From Cacajao melanocephalus (taxonomy: Eukaryota > Chordata > Mammalia > Primates > Pitheciidae): a stretch of 64,000 nucleotides of DNA. The notes below the pieces were generated by a model. That model saw nothing but the letters and a program-made list of their open reading frames with translations, was not told the origin of the DNA and ran no database searches. Below are positions 1 through 15,200 of this stretch, piece after piece. A program made the translations under genes and the position numbers. The stretch spans positions 1 through 64,000 of the forward strand of contig CAUYLG010048122.1 in the NCBI GenBank assembly GCA_963573385.1. The letters run 5' to 3'. Within the stretch, counting starts at the first letter, position 1. Each line of letters begins with the position of its first letter.

Positions 1-1245
<1,245 letters not shown>

Positions 1246-1301
1246 TTTTTACATTGCTTAACTTCTTTGTATTGATCTTGTATGAGTAAAATAAATAATA
1301 G

Positions 1302-1460
1302 CCGGGCATGATGGCTCACACCTGTAATCCCAGCACTTTGGGAGGCTGAGAAGGGAGGACAGCTTGAGCCCAGAGTTTGAGGCTGCAGTGAGCTATGATC
1401 ACACCGCTGCACTCTAAACTGGGCAAGAGAACAAGATCCTATCTAAAATAATAACACTTG
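1302..1460 (+). mobile_element. Alu left-monomer type (FLAM/AluJ-like)
   Basis: It has the GGCTCACACCTGTAATCCCA box and a 7SL-like body, then a jump to the GCAGTGAGCTATGATC segment and a short degenerate A-rich end. It is about half the length of a full Alu and rather diverged, so it is either a free left monomer or an internally deleted old Alu. Confidence 0.8.
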
Positions 1461-1926
1461 GAAACTAGAAAACTGGTTTCTTGCACTACTTAGATGATGT
1501 ATCTTTATAGTTAAATGCCTATGCATATTTACTGCTAAAATATTATGGTATTTTGTACAACTGAACACCATGTCCTTGGCAAAACTAGTTGGTTTGTAGT
1601 CGACTGATCTTTTGGTTCAGCTCTCTAGTCTCATAGAGCCTACAGGAGCTTTTTATCATATTTGTTTTTGTCCTTTTAATTATTGAAAAAGTGATGTAAA
1701 GTCTTAGAAAATTTCAAAGAAAACAGGTGTCAAGAGAAGAGTAAATCCTCTCATTGACAATCTCCCCTTCCTTTCCATTGTAACAACTTATTGTATCTTT
1801 CTAGACAGTTATGTGTGTGTGCATCTGTGTGTATGTGCACACGTGTGTAGAAAACACTTATCCAGTCTCTATTTTTTAACGTATTGTGTTCATTCATTTG
1901 CATTTTTACAAAAAATAGCTTAAGTA
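1461..1926. other. Intronic sequence, no gene seen
   Basis: AT-rich unique-looking intron. A short imperfect GT-rich tract lies at about 1810-1850. I see no coding potential, splice-site pair or RNA gene. Confidence 0.6.
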
Positions 1927-2310
1927 TGAGTAAATTATAAAGAAAAGAGATTTGTTTCGGCTCACAGTTCTGTAGGCTGTGCAAGAAACATGGTACCAAC
2001 ATCTGCTTCTGGTGAGGGTCTCAGGAAGCTTCCACTCATGGCAAAAGGAGACGGGTACGTTTTCTCCCTTTTAGCATGTTACATGGCGAGAGAAGGAGCA
2101 AGAGAGCAAGTCTGTTTTTAAACAACCAGATCTCAAGTGAACTCAGAGTGATAACACACTGATTACCACGAATAGGGCACCAAGCTATTCATGAGGGATC
2201 CATCCCCATGACCCAAATACTTCCCAGCAGGGCCATCTCCAACACTGGAGGGCACAATCTCAACATGAGATTTGGAGGGGACAAAACATCTAAACCATAC
2301 CACATATATA
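1927..2310 (-). mobile_element. Interspersed repeat, probably ERVL-MaLR-type LTR, antisense
   Basis: The run resembles a very common human repeat: a 'ggctcacagttctg' start, then 'cacatgg-gaga', 'catgagggatc', 'ccatgacccaaa' and 'caacatgagatttggaggggaca' blocks in order. I read it as an LTR-like element in antisense orientation, but the subfamily is uncertain and it could belong to another repeat class. Confidence 0.45.
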
Positions 2311-2654
2311 AGATAAAAATACTCCAAATACTGTTTTCTGCTTTCATTCAGGTTCCCTGGGAAATAGAGCTGACATAGGGATTACAGGCAGTAATCTCAA
2401 GAACTCCCATGGAAGAACAAGGGAAGCAAGATTGAGCAGAGACAGAACTTGAATTAGGATACCAAGAGCCCTGATAGCCAGGTTACTCTTGGCAACCACA
2501 TGATTTGGACTGATTTTTCCTAACCTAACCTAACTCACTCTTGTGACCAGAATTTACTTGCAAATCTGATCAATATCTAGTTTCTCCAAGGGAGCAGTGT
2601 GTGAGCAAAAAGGTCAGAGTTCAGATCCAGGGCCATGTATAAAAATCCATGTGG

Positions 2655-2936
2655 GTCAGGCGTGGTGGTTTGCACCTGTAATCCCATCAATTTGGCAGGC
2701 TGAGACAGGAGGATTGTGTGAGCCCAGGAGTTCAAAACAAGACTGGACAACATAGCAAGACACCATCTCTCCAAAAAAAAAAAGTTAGCCAGGCACGGTG
2801 CATAGGCCTACAGTCCCAGGTAGTCAGAAGCTGAGGCAGGGGGATCCCTTCAGCCCAGGAGTTTTAGGTTTCAGTGAGCTATTATCATGACACTGCACCC
2901 CAAACTGGGCAACAGAGTGAGATCTCATCTCAAATC
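2655..2936 (+). mobile_element. Alu (old, J-like), full dimer
   Basis: It starts with a GGTCAGGCGTGGTGG box, has a central A-run at 2774-2784, a right arm and a short remnant tail. Many differences from the young Alu consensus mark it as an old copy. Confidence 0.88.
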
Positions 2937-3037
2937 CACATGAATAATGACTACATATGTATATATTCAATCTGTTTATGTTTTTTATAGCTTTGGCTAA
3001 GTTTTTCAATGTTATTCAATAAAAACACATTGTTCAT

Positions 3038-3470
3038 ATGTTAGTTATTGCTGCAATAATGCTGCATAACAAACCAAATCAGACTCAATTGCTTACAGAA
3101 ATAAGCATTCATTCTCAATCTTAAGCATCTGCAGGTCAGCTGCAGTACAGGTGACTTAAACTGGGCTTTGCTGAGTGGCTCTGCTTCTGGCTTGGGTTCA
3201 GCCTACAGCTAGGTTCAGGTTTCTTCTATATGTATTTGTTCTCTCTGAGGCATGCTCTCCTCATAGCATGCCACTAAGAATGCCAAATTAAGAACCAAGC
3301 ACATCTAAAGCTTCTGCTCATATCATGACTACTAACATTCCATTGGGTAAAATAAGTTACAGTGCCACATCCAACACAATGAGGTTGGTAAAGTAGTCCC
3401 CACGTATAGTGAGAGGGGAAGAGGAGTGAATACTTGCTGAACAATTACCCAAATTATCACAGTTCATTTA
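3038..3470 (-). mobile_element. Probable MLT1-type MaLR LTR, antisense
   Basis: The pattern is 'attgctgcataacaaaccaa ... gcttacagaaataa ... tctgcaggtcagct ... gctgggctt', with later blocks on a small-molecule-like 'gccacatccaacac' segment. This matches the antisense layout of MLT1-like LTRs as I remember it. It is diverged, and the ends and subfamily are approximate. Confidence 0.45.
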
Positions 3471-3761
3471 ACGTTATAGATACCAACTCACAAATCCTTG
3501 GTGCAGTTAGTTGATGGAAAACATTCTGCCTTTATTTTTAATTTAAGAAAATATTTCCAGGTAGAAATTCATAATTGCATAAATATAATTATCCTAAATT
3601 ATGGTCACAATTGCATAACTATAATATAGGACAGGAAAAACAAGTAATACTTCTTAATAAATCAGTGATACTAAACAAATGATGAATGGGGAAATGTTTG
3701 TTTTTCTTTTAGTTATTTGCTAGCAAACACGAATAAAGGACTTCACAGAGGGTTCAAAAAC

Positions 3762-4795
3762 ATTACCAGAAAATAAACCACATGACTAGGGAAGTACCAT
3801 TAAACAACTGCAGATGGATTAAAGACTTAAATCTAAGACCTGCAACTATAAAAATACTAGAAGAAAACCTAGGGTAATTTCTTCTAGACATTGATCTAGG
3901 CAAAGAATTCATGACTAACACCTCAAAAGCACAAGCAACAAAAACAAAAACAGACAAATCAATTTAAAAATAAGCAAAGGGACATAAATAGACACTTTTC
4001 AAAAGAAGACACACAAATGGCCAATAAGATCATAAAAACATGTTCAACACCACTAATCATCAGAGAAGTGCAAATTAAAGCCACAATGAGATATCATCTT
4101 AATAGAATGACTATTATTAAAAAGTAAAAAAAAGAGAAAACAGATGCTGGCAAGAATATAGAGAAAACGGAACTCTTGTACACTTTTGGTTGGAATGTGA
4201 ATTAGTACAACCTCTATAGAAAACAGTCTAGAGATTTCTCAAAAAACTAAAAATAAAACTACTATCCAATCCGGTAATTCCAGTGTTGGCTATCTATCCA
4301 AAGGAAAAGAAATCATTATATAAAAAGACACCTGCATTCATGTGTTTATTGTAATAGTATTAACAATAACAAAGATATGGGATCAAAATTGTGTCCAACA
4401 ATGGATGATTGGATAAAGAAAATATGGTGAATATATACACAGTAGAATACTATTCAGCCATAAGAAATAATGAAATCATGTCTTTTACAACAACATGGAT
4501 GGAACTAGACGTCATTATCTTAAGTGAAACAATTCGGAAACAGAAAGTCATATGCCACATATTCTCATTTATAAGTGGGAGCTAAATAATGTGTACACAT
4601 GAACATAAAGTATGAAATGATAGACTTTGGAGAATCATAAGGGTGGGAGGGTGGAAGGGGGGTGAGGGATGAGAAATTACTTAATAGGTACAATGTACCT
4701 TATTTGAATAGTGGATACACTAGAAGCCTACACAATATATTCCTGTAACAAAACTGCACTTGTACCCCTTAAATTTATACCAAAATAAAAAGAGT
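3762..4795 (+). mobile_element. L1 3' fragment (older primate or mammalian-wide type)
   Basis: The 3' end of ORF2 is broken by stops and indels. A 3' UTR of 'cattctcatttataagtggg' type and the terminal 'cctaaatttat..aataaa' segment end in AAAATAAAAAG at about 4795. The copy is 5'-truncated and in PTPRR sense orientation. It is more diverged than the copy at 1-1245. Confidence 0.85.
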
Positions 4796-5417
4796 AGGCA
4801 GTCCTTATAATTATGTCAACTTTCCTTTCAACTCCTGCATAGCATACTTCCTTTGGTGACTGGAGCCATGTTTATGGCATTTAGATACTCTGCGTTATAG
4901 TCATCTTAGGACTCCACGCCAATTTCAGTACACATTCTGCTCTTTTCTGTCTCCATAGCTTTACCTCTATTGCTTACTCTGCCTAAAATGTTTCCTTAGG
5001 GATCATTTTTTCAAGGTTTAGCTCAGATTGCCACTTTCTCCATGAAGCCTTCTAATGAAAATGAACATTAGTTTCTATGAGTTTCTCTTATATTTATTTG
5101 CACAGCCTCGATAGCACTCTGCAGACATTGCCTCATTGTTTGTTCTGGAGCCTCAGTTCATGCCAAAGGAAGACAAAGGTGTAAGGAAGCAGCAAATTCA
5201 TGTAGCAGAGGGTGAGGAAACCAGCAGCAGTAAGAGAATGAAACTGATGCGCAGAAAGAAGCTCAAGGTGGGCTGGTTCCCAGAACTTTCTGTTTTTTTC
5301 TGTTTCTACGTGGGCACCTTTACAAGAATCCCCACAGGCACATCTTTTAAAACAAACTTGAGTGGGCTTGTGCCTCATGGCAATAAATTTATGTAGAAAA
5401 ATTGTGTAAAATACCAA
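4796..5417. other. Intronic sequence with possible L2 remnant
   Basis: No gene is seen. About 4960-5130 ('gctcagattgccactttctccatgaagcctt') resembles the antisense 3' end of an L2 element, which is weak evidence. Open frames at 5133-5417 on both strands have no recognisable domain and no splice context. Confidence 0.4.
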
Positions 5418-5962
5418 TGAGGCAGAACAGGGTCTGGAGGCAGGGAACCTAAGGCCTATTCACGCTGACTTTCTAGAACTAAATCAAAAGGAAAACCCCA
5501 ACTTTCCACACTTAAGTAACAAAAGGATCAGAGGCGACTCCCTTTGTCACCCCCCTGCCTTTCTGCATGGCAGATGGAAAACTGAAAGTACCTCTGATTG
5601 GTACTCCTACGCAAACCAATCAGACTTTTGCACAGGAGCCTAACTTTGTAGCTTCACTTCAGCCTCTGATTGGTTGCTTTTCACAACCAATCAAACTGAC
5701 TGTAGGCTGCCACTTCATTTGCATGAGGTGAACCCCAAATAGCCAATGGGAAACCTCTTGTGGGTATCTGGACCCCAGAAAATTCTGCAACTGTGTTCTT
5801 GAGCCACTATGCTTGGGCCCGCTCCCATCCTGTGGAGTGCACTTCCATTTTCAATAAATTTGCTTTTGCTGCTTCATTCTTTCCTTGCTTTGTTTGTGTG
5901 CTCTGTTTAATTCTTTGTTCAAAACGCCAAGAACCTGGACACCCTCCACTGGCCACACGTAA
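5418..5962 (+). mobile_element. Solo LTR of a class I endogenous retrovirus (ERV1-type)
   Basis: A block of regulatory-looking sequence contains repeated CCAAT boxes (near 5616-5623, 5682-5690 and 5741-5746) and an AATAAA signal at 5853-5858. After that comes a T-rich R/U5 segment ending near 'gccaagaacctggacacc' at 5927-5945. No internal gag, pol or env sequence follows, so it is a solitary LTR in PTPRR sense orientation. Exact ends and family are uncertain and I did not see a clear 4-6 bp duplication. Confidence 0.65.
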
Positions 5963-6083
5963 TATACTATGTGAGGTATGCTCTTTGCTGGTTTTAGAAA
6001 CATTTTTACCATGCCAAGGGGAAACTAATGAGAAAGCAGGTGAAGTACTTTTCAGGTTTCTTCTTTTCAAAGCAGCTTCCATG

Positions 6084-7039
<956 letters not shown>

Positions 7040-8450
7040 GCCAGCATATAGGAATACAAATTAATTTTCGTATGCTTATCTTATACCTTGCAACCTGGCT
7101 GAATTTGCTACAGTTGTAAGAGAGTTTTTAAAATGTAGAGTTTTGGGGATTTTCATAGGATTTTCTATGTAAAACAGTTTTCTTTCTTTCTCATCTTTGT
7201 GCCTTTTATTTCTTCATCTTCCCTTATTGCAGTGGCTACATCATCCAGGACAGATTAAGTATCCATTATAAAAAAATGCTTGAAGCCAGAAGTATTTCAG
7301 ATTTTGGATTTATTTTTTATTTTGCCATATTTGCATAATACTTTTCAGGTGAACATCCCAAATCTGTAAATTGGAAATCCAAAATGCTTGAGTGAGCATT
7401 TCCTTTAAGTATCATGTTGGCACTCAAAACATTTCAAATTTTAGAGCATTTTGCATTTTGAATTCTCAGATTTAAGATGCACTTGGTTTAATAGCAGTGC
7501 TGTGAGAGGACATCCTTGCCTTGTTTCCAACCCTAGAAGGAAAAAGTTTTTTAAATAAAGTAAGATGTTAGCTGTGGGTACTCTTTATCAAGTTGAGAAA
7601 GTTCCCCTCTATTCTCATTTGCTTAATGTTTTCATCATAATTTGGTATTGACATATTTTAAACGCCTTTTCTGAGTTAAGTAATACAAACATCTACTTTT
7701 TCTTCAGGCTGTAAATATAATGGACCACACTGATTGATTTCCAAATATTCAACCAGTTTTATATCCCTCGAAAAGACTCATTTGGTCTTGATGTATAATT
7801 ACTTTCATATACTGCTAAATTATATTTCATATATTGCTAAATTATATTGACTAATATAATTTTGTTAAAAAATCTTTTCATCTATATTCATTAGGGATAT
7901 TAGTCTGTAGGTTTTTTTGCACTGTCTTTATCTGATTTTGGCATCAGGGTTATAATGGCTTCACAGAATAAGTTAGGAAGTGTTAGCTCCTTTCAAACAA
8001 GCAAAAGATTCTGTCCTTTCAATTGAGTAAAAGATTCTGTTTTGTCAATTGGAAAAAATTATATCGAATAGATGTTAACTTCTCTTTAAACATTTGGTAG
8101 AATTCTCCAGTGAAATCATCTGGGCATGGAAATTTCACTTAGGGGAAGATTTTCATGATGATTTCAATTGTCTTAATAATAATCAGGTTATTCAAAAATT
8201 CTGTTCTATATCAGGTGAATTGTAGTAATTTGGCTTTGTTTTGTTTTTGAAAAATTGGTTCATTTCATCAAAGGGGTCAATTTTATGTATGTAGAGTCAT
8301 CTGTAGAATTTTCTTCTCTTTGATGTTTGTAGGATATATGGTGACATATCTTGAATTCCTAATAATGGTGGTAATTTATATCTTCTCTGTTTTTTTATTT
8401 TGCCAGTCTTACTGGTAGTTTACCAATTTCATCTTTTCAAAAACTAGCAC
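7040..8450 (-). mobile_element. Old L1 (L1M-like) ORF2 segment, antisense, interrupted
   Basis: Read on the - strand this follows ORF2 of L1. Visible landmarks are the antisense 'ttgcaacctggctgaatttgct' segment near 7088 and 'gacatccttgccttgtttccaa' near 7510, followed by the 'gatgttagctgtgggt' and 'ttctccagtgaaatcatctgggc' segments. All frames are broken. The element is split by a DNA transposon at about 7250-7495 and by an Alu at 8451-8691, then continues to about 10138. Confidence 0.8.
7250..7495. mobile_element. Tigger-like DNA transposon fragment inserted in the L1
   Basis: The segments 'cttgaagccagaagtatttcagattttgg', 'catttcaaattttagagcattttgca' and 'gatttaagatgcac' match the pattern of a non-autonomous Tigger/TcMar element ('...tttcggattttggagcatttcgg...'). 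It interrupts the antisense L1, which continues on both sides. The subfamily was not assigned. Confidence 0.6.
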
Positions 8451-8691
8451 TTTTTTTTTGAAACTGAGTCTCTGTCGCCCAGTGGCGAGATCTCAGCTCA
8501 CCACAACCTCTGCCTCCTGAGTTCAAGTGATTCTCATACCTCAGGCTCCTGAGTAGCTGGGATTACAGGCATGCACCATCACGCCTGGTTAATTTTTATG
8601 TTTTTAGTAGAGACTGGATTTCAACAGGTTGTCTAGGCTGGTCTCAAACTCCTGACCTCAAGTGATCTGCCCCCTCGGCCTCCCGAAGTGC
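8451..8691 (-). mobile_element. Alu, antisense, 5'-truncated
   Basis: The poly-T end at 8451-8459 is the complement of the Alu tail. The body ends at 'cctcccgaagtgc' without the last ~35 bases of the left arm, so the copy is truncated at its own 5' end. It interrupts the antisense L1. Confidence 0.9.
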
Positions 8692-10138
8692 CAAGAACTT
8701 TTTTTGTTTTTGTTTTTCTGTTTTCAATGGTATTGATTTCTGCTTTTATCTTTTTTTCTTTCTGTTTGCTTGGGGTTTATAGATCTTTTCTTTTTGATGT
8801 TTTATAAGAAAGGAACTTAAATTATTGAGATTTTTCCCTTCTAATGTAAGCATTTAGTGCCATACATGTTCCTTGAAGTACTACTTCAACTGTGTCTCAC
8901 AAATGTTGATATGCTGGCTCATCATTTTCATTCAGTTAAAAGTATTTTCAGATTTCTCTTGAAACTTTCTCTTTGACCCATGGATTATTTAAAAATATGC
9001 TGTTTATTTTCTAAGTGTTCTGGAATATTCCCATAATCTTTCTGTTATTGATTTTTAGTTTGATTCCATTGTGGTCAGAAAACATATTCTGTTAAATGTG
9101 TTTACATTTGTATTTACCCATATTTTAGCTTGTTTCTGTATTCTTTCTTTCTTCCTTGTTCCAAGATATTTATCATTTACTTTCTGTGCCAGGAACTTCC
9201 TTCAGTCCTTCTTTTAGAGTAGGTCTGCTGGTGATAATTCTCTTAATTTTCCTTCATCTAAGAATTTCTTGATATCCCCATTACCTCTGGAGGATATTTT
9301 CACTGGATATAGAATTTTAAGTTGTTGTTTCTTTGATTTCAGTATTTGACAAATGTCGTACTTCCTTCTGGCTTCTATAATTTCTAATGAAAAATTCACT
9401 GTCATTGAATTATTTCTCCCCTAGGTAATGTGTCATTTCTCTCTGGCTGTTTTCAAGAATCCTCTTTGTTTTCAGTTTTCAGAGGTTTAACTATGATGGG
9501 TATTGGTGTACATTTCTTTATCCTATTTGAAGATCACTCAGTTTCTGGAATCTCTTTTCTCTCTTTTTTTTTTCTTTGCCAAATTTGACAAGTTTGCAGC
9601 CATTATTTCTTCGAATGTGTTTTCAGTCCCATCCTTTCTCTTCCTTTCCCTGAACACCAATGACACACAATTTATATATTTTATTATAGTCCCACATGTC
9701 CCAGTAGCTCTATTTTTTTCTTTTAGGCTATGTTCTTTCTATTGTTCAGATTATGTAAAGCTATTGTTCTGGCTTCAAGTTCAATGATCCTTTTCTTTAT
9801 TCTCTGCTGTTGAGCCCGTCCACTGAGCTATTTTTTATTTCAGTGTTTATCATTTTTAGTTATAAAATTTCCATGTGGTTCTTCTTTACAACTTTATTTT
9901 TGCTGTGAATTGTCTTTTCTGAGATGTTCCATTCTTCATTTGTTTCAAGTGTGTTTGTGTTGCTTTTCTGAAGCATTTCAATAACGACTGCTTTAAAATT
10001 TTCATGAGGTGTTGATTCTGACATCTGTGTCATCTCAGTTTTGGCATGTGAGGTTTTTATTTTTGCATTCAGTATGAAATTTTCCTGGTTCTTAGTGTGA
10101 CAATTGATTTTTTACTGAAATGATCATTTTAAGTATCA
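8692..10138 (-). mobile_element. Old L1 (L1M-like), antisense, continuation
   Basis: It contains the antisense 'gatttctgcttttatc', 'tgtctcacaaatgttgatatg' and 'tttgattccattgtggtcagaaaacat' segments of ORF2. The block beyond about 9150 ('ggtctgctggtgataattctcttaatttt', 'cagccattatttcttcgaatgtgtttt') is typical of old L1 elements. Open frames here (9214-9405 -, 9503-9787 +) are by-products of this sequence. Confidence 0.75.
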
Positions 10139-11024
<886 letters not shown>

Positions 11025-11545
11025 AAAACAATTTCAAATTTTATTTTAGATCCAGGGGGTATGTGTGCAGGTTTGTTACATGCGTATATTTCATGATGCT
11101 GAGAATTGGAGCGTGGATGATCCCATTACCCAGCTAGTGAGCATAATACCTAATAGTTTCTTTTTCAGCCCATGGCTCCTTCCTCCTTCCCTGCTCTAGT
11201 AGTCTCCAGTGTCTATTGTTCCCATCTTTACATCAGTGCTTAGCTCCTACTTTTAAGTGACAACATACAATATTTGATTTTCTGTTCCTGCATCAATTCA
11301 CTTAGAAAAAGGCCTCCAGCTGCATGTGTGTTGCTGCAAAGAACATGATTTTGCTCTTTTTTGTGGCTGCATAGTATTCTGTGGTGTGTATGTGCCACAT
11401 TTTCTTTATTTGATCCACTATTGATGGGCACCCAGGAATCAACCTAGGTGCCCATCAGTGGTGATTGCCCATCAACAGGTGATTGTTTTGTTATTGTGAA
11501 TAGCACTGGAATGAACATATGGGTACAAGTGACCTTTTTGTAGGA
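11025..11545 (-). mobile_element. L1 3' end, antisense
   Basis: It reads as antisense L1 3' UTR ('gtgtgcaggtttgttacatgcgtat') into the ORF2 C-terminus ('gctgcatagtattctgtggtg', 'attgtgaatagcactggaatgaacat'). The start of the old L1 resumes on its far side, so this copy appears to have inserted into it. It carries a rearranged spot with an 11-bp inverted repeat at 11422-11457. Confidence 0.8.
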
Positions 11546-11890
11546 CTGTGTATCAGACCAATGACTTCTGGGCTGCCAGTTTCTTCAGTACCTAGTCTGA
11601 GAGATATAAGGTAAAAAAAGAAACAAAACCTGGAGAACTTAACTTCATGTCGTTCCTTGGGTCTCAAGATCCCTAGCTGGTCTGCCTTCTTCTCTTCACC
11701 TTTGAGTTCTCTTGTTTTGTATATGATGTCAAGGGTGTTTTTATTACATTTATTGGGAAGAATGGGAAAAAGTATGCTGACTTCATCTTCCTGGAAGCAG
11801 AAGTCCTCTACTGAGCATTTTAAAACAATGTTACATATCAAACGTTATCATTTAAACCTTGTCATTCATCAGAATCTGAGGAATTCTTAA
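11546..11890 (-). mobile_element. Old L1 5' region remnant, antisense
   Basis: The 'tctcttcacctttgagttctc' and 'cttcatcttcctggaagcagaagtcct' phrases are typical of old L1 5' regions in antisense. It is probably the far end of the same element as 8692-11024. Confidence 0.4.
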
Positions 11891-11909
11891 ATAGTAGTTA
11901 AATATCTGT

Positions 11910-12297
11910 TAAGGGCTGAATTGTGTCCCCTCAAAATTCATATTAAGGTTTTAATCCCCAGTACCTCAAAATGTGACCATATTTGGAAATGGGGTCTTTA
12001 AAGTGATAATTAAGTTAAAATGACATCATTAGGGTGGGCCGTAATCCAATATGAATGACTGTTGTCCTTATAAGAAGAGACAATTAGAACACAGACACAC
12101 CCAGAGGGAAGACCCTGTGAAGACACCTAGAGAAGGTGGCCATCTACAAGGCAAAGGGAGAGACCCCAGAAGAAACCAACCCTGCTGATGCCATGATTTT
12201 GGACTTCTAGCAATTGTGAGATGGTAAATTTCTGTTTTTTAAGCCACCCAGTCTATGATACTTAGTTATGGCAGCCCTAGCTTACCAATACAGTATC
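11910..12297 (+). mobile_element. MLT1-type (ERVL-MaLR) solo LTR
   Basis: The whole LTR order is present: 'gctgaattgtgtcccctcaaaattcat', 'cagtacctcaaaatgtgacc', 'atttggaaatggggtcttta', 'attagggtgggccgtaatccaat', 'gtgaagacacc', 'cttctagcaattgtgagat', 'tttaagccacccagtct', then 'ggcagccctagc..accaatac'. It is in PTPRR sense orientation and has no internal sequence. Confidence 0.75.
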
Positions 12298-15200
12298 ATA
12301 GCATTAAAACACAAGGTATTGATTTTATTTAACAACGAGGGACAAAAATCTACATGATAAAAGTTATATAGCTTATTTTTTTCTTATCCTTCCTTTTGAC
12401 TTAAACTAAAAATTCACAATTGTAACATCCAGCATATGCTCCAAAAATGATTTACTTTTCTCCAGGAGATATATTCTGAGAAAGTATTTAAAAGTTGAAA
12501 ATCTGGAAAGTCTTCTGCTCTTGAATCTGTTCCATAGCATGCTGAGTAGAACTCCTAAATTCTTGAGAGAAATACCTGTCTGATGCAAAGACAGATGGTG
12601 TCAAAAAAGAAAAAAATTCTGAAAATACATATATGTGAAAAATAGCCACATTGCAGCATACAATGAACCAAGTAAAGACTGAAAGTTAGATATAGGGACA
12701 GAAGAATGAAGGAAAGAAAGAAAAAAGGAAAAGAAATAAAAAGGAAAGGGAGGGGGAAGAAGGGAAAGATACACTTTGGAAAGAGTGAGAGAGAAAGAGA
12801 GTATTCAATCTGTTTTCTTCCCTAAATGTTACTAATAAAAGTTCATGGAGTTCGTCCAGAATGGAAGTGTTTGTAAAGGTTGATAATAATGTTTTGGAGA
12901 AAATAGCCAATGTGCAAAAAGAAAAATACTGTGGATGTTTATAAAATGACACATTTGGTTTGCTCAGTTTATTTGCCGAAGTTCTCATAACAGCAATGCA
13001 GAGTAGAAAAAAACAGTAAACAGAGAGGTAGAAGGAGATTTCAGATATAACGACCTTTCAAAAAATTGTAATGCACAGAACATCAGAGACTTTTCCTCTC
13101 AATATTTGGTTTCAGCAATGTTGAGCCTTCCAAAGATTTGTACATATTGTTACCAGTAACTGTTTAATTCTTATTACTGACTGATAACAACGCATGGCCC
13201 TCCCATTCTCCAGAGAACTGCCTCAGACAAACGGGAACAAACCTTTCATGTTCAAGGTTCTCAAGTGCATCAACCCAGCAGAAACTGAGAAAGTGAGTGT
13301 ATCTGAAGAGTATTGCATTAATAAAGATGGAACATAAAACTGAATAAGCGTGAGTTTGCTAATATGGAAACATTCTCTTCTACCACAGGGCTTACTATGT
13401 TGGTCAGGGTCTTGGGTGAGGGATAGCTCCAGGAAGCTCAGAAAAAGTAGTAGTCCACATTAAAAAAGATGCCAGATCTGCCTTGACAAATTAGTGGAGG
13501 AAGGGATGAAAAGGCTCAGAGAAGTGGGCATGCTGGAATGGGTTTACATATAAAACTGGAAAACCCTCTAGGTGACCATGTTCTACTCCAGATACTTCTG
13601 AGCTTAAAGGAAATAAATTCAGAATTTAATCTCAGTCAGTACAACATTATCTAGTTCCCCCTTCATCGCATCTTTCTCCTAGAATTAACACGAAATGAAG
13701 ATGGGTTGGGGTGATGGGAATAGATGCACCATCCCAGTGCCGCCGCCTTGTTCTCAGAGCTTTCCATTGAGATACACTGCTTACTAGCCAAGGCTTCAAG
13801 CTTTCAGATTATTGTCTCTATCATATAGTTTAGCATGATTTATCCACATTTTACTGGAAAAAACTACCAAAATGCTGCTCTGTTTTCTAACGATATATCT
13901 GTTTGATAGCAAATTTTCTTCATATATTTAAACTGAAATGAAATATTGCACAAGAGTGAATCCAGAAGTAGATATGAGAATTCAGCTGTCTACTCTCTTG
14001 CCAAACATTAAAGAGATTTGTACAAATGTAATGCAATACCGCTCTTTGCACATTTTGGGGAAGAGGGGTGGGGAAAATTAGTTGTTTTTTATAAACATAC
14101 GTTATCTAGGTTAACATGCAATACAATTATTGATATTTTAAAATATTTTAAAATAACAAATAAAAGCTTAAAGTAAAAAGTGTCTCACTTTTAACTTATA
14201 ACACAATAAATAATGTAGGTAGACATAACCCACATTAATGAATGAGGACCCACTTTGGGGTCCTCAATAATCTTCAAGAGTGTAAAGAGTTCTTAAGACC
14301 AAAAAGCTGGAGAACCACCTATCTAGAGGATATTTACCAGGGTCCTATTCCTTCCAGAGACAAGCTGAAACAAAGAGACTTGAGCAAGGAAACATAGACT
14401 CTGAAAATGAATGAAATGGCATCCCTTTGAGTCAGTAGCATCCTGACAAGGCAGCTCAATGGCATGAGCCCATGCTTTGTGTCCTCTAAGCTTCTTGCCC
14501 ATTATCAGGCCCAGCTTTCCTGGAGAAATTTCATCTTTCCAATAAATTGACTTTGCTTAAGTTCAATGGGGTTAATTTCCGTTGACTGCAATCAAATCAT
14601 GCTAATGGGCACAATGTTTAATGACACACTTTTTAAAGTTTAGTCTGAAATCTTTCATTTATAGTTCAAACTCTATTTTGAGTTCTTTCCTCAAACTCAG
14701 AGAGGAAAGTTGTGTGGGAGTCCACAACAACAAATGAGAAATTTAATTGGAAAATCCAATTCTGCTCTCCCTGGGCTACTTTAAACCACTAATGAACTGT
14801 AAGCTCACTAGGTACCGCCTCCTTTTTTGATTACATGCTGTCAAACCAGTCATTAAAGGTCTACTTAGCCCTCTACCCCAGAGTCAGGGTGTCTGTTGCA
14901 TTTTACCTTCAAAGTGTGTTGCATATATAAGTGGAATAATCTACACAAGAAGTATGGGTATTGCTGGAAATGTTATTAGCCCCATTTTACAAAGTACAGC
15001 AATTAAATCTCTGCCCTTAACTCTTCAAGGGAATACACTTTAAAAGATCCTGGCTACAATCCGTACACCACTCCACGTAATCATGGCTCCTAGAACAAAG
15101 ACGGACATTTAGTATCCACAGAAAAGGAATTTGAAAACAAACTGACTGAATAAATTTTCTGTAAAACCTTATTTTATAATACAATAGACAATTTGTGTTA

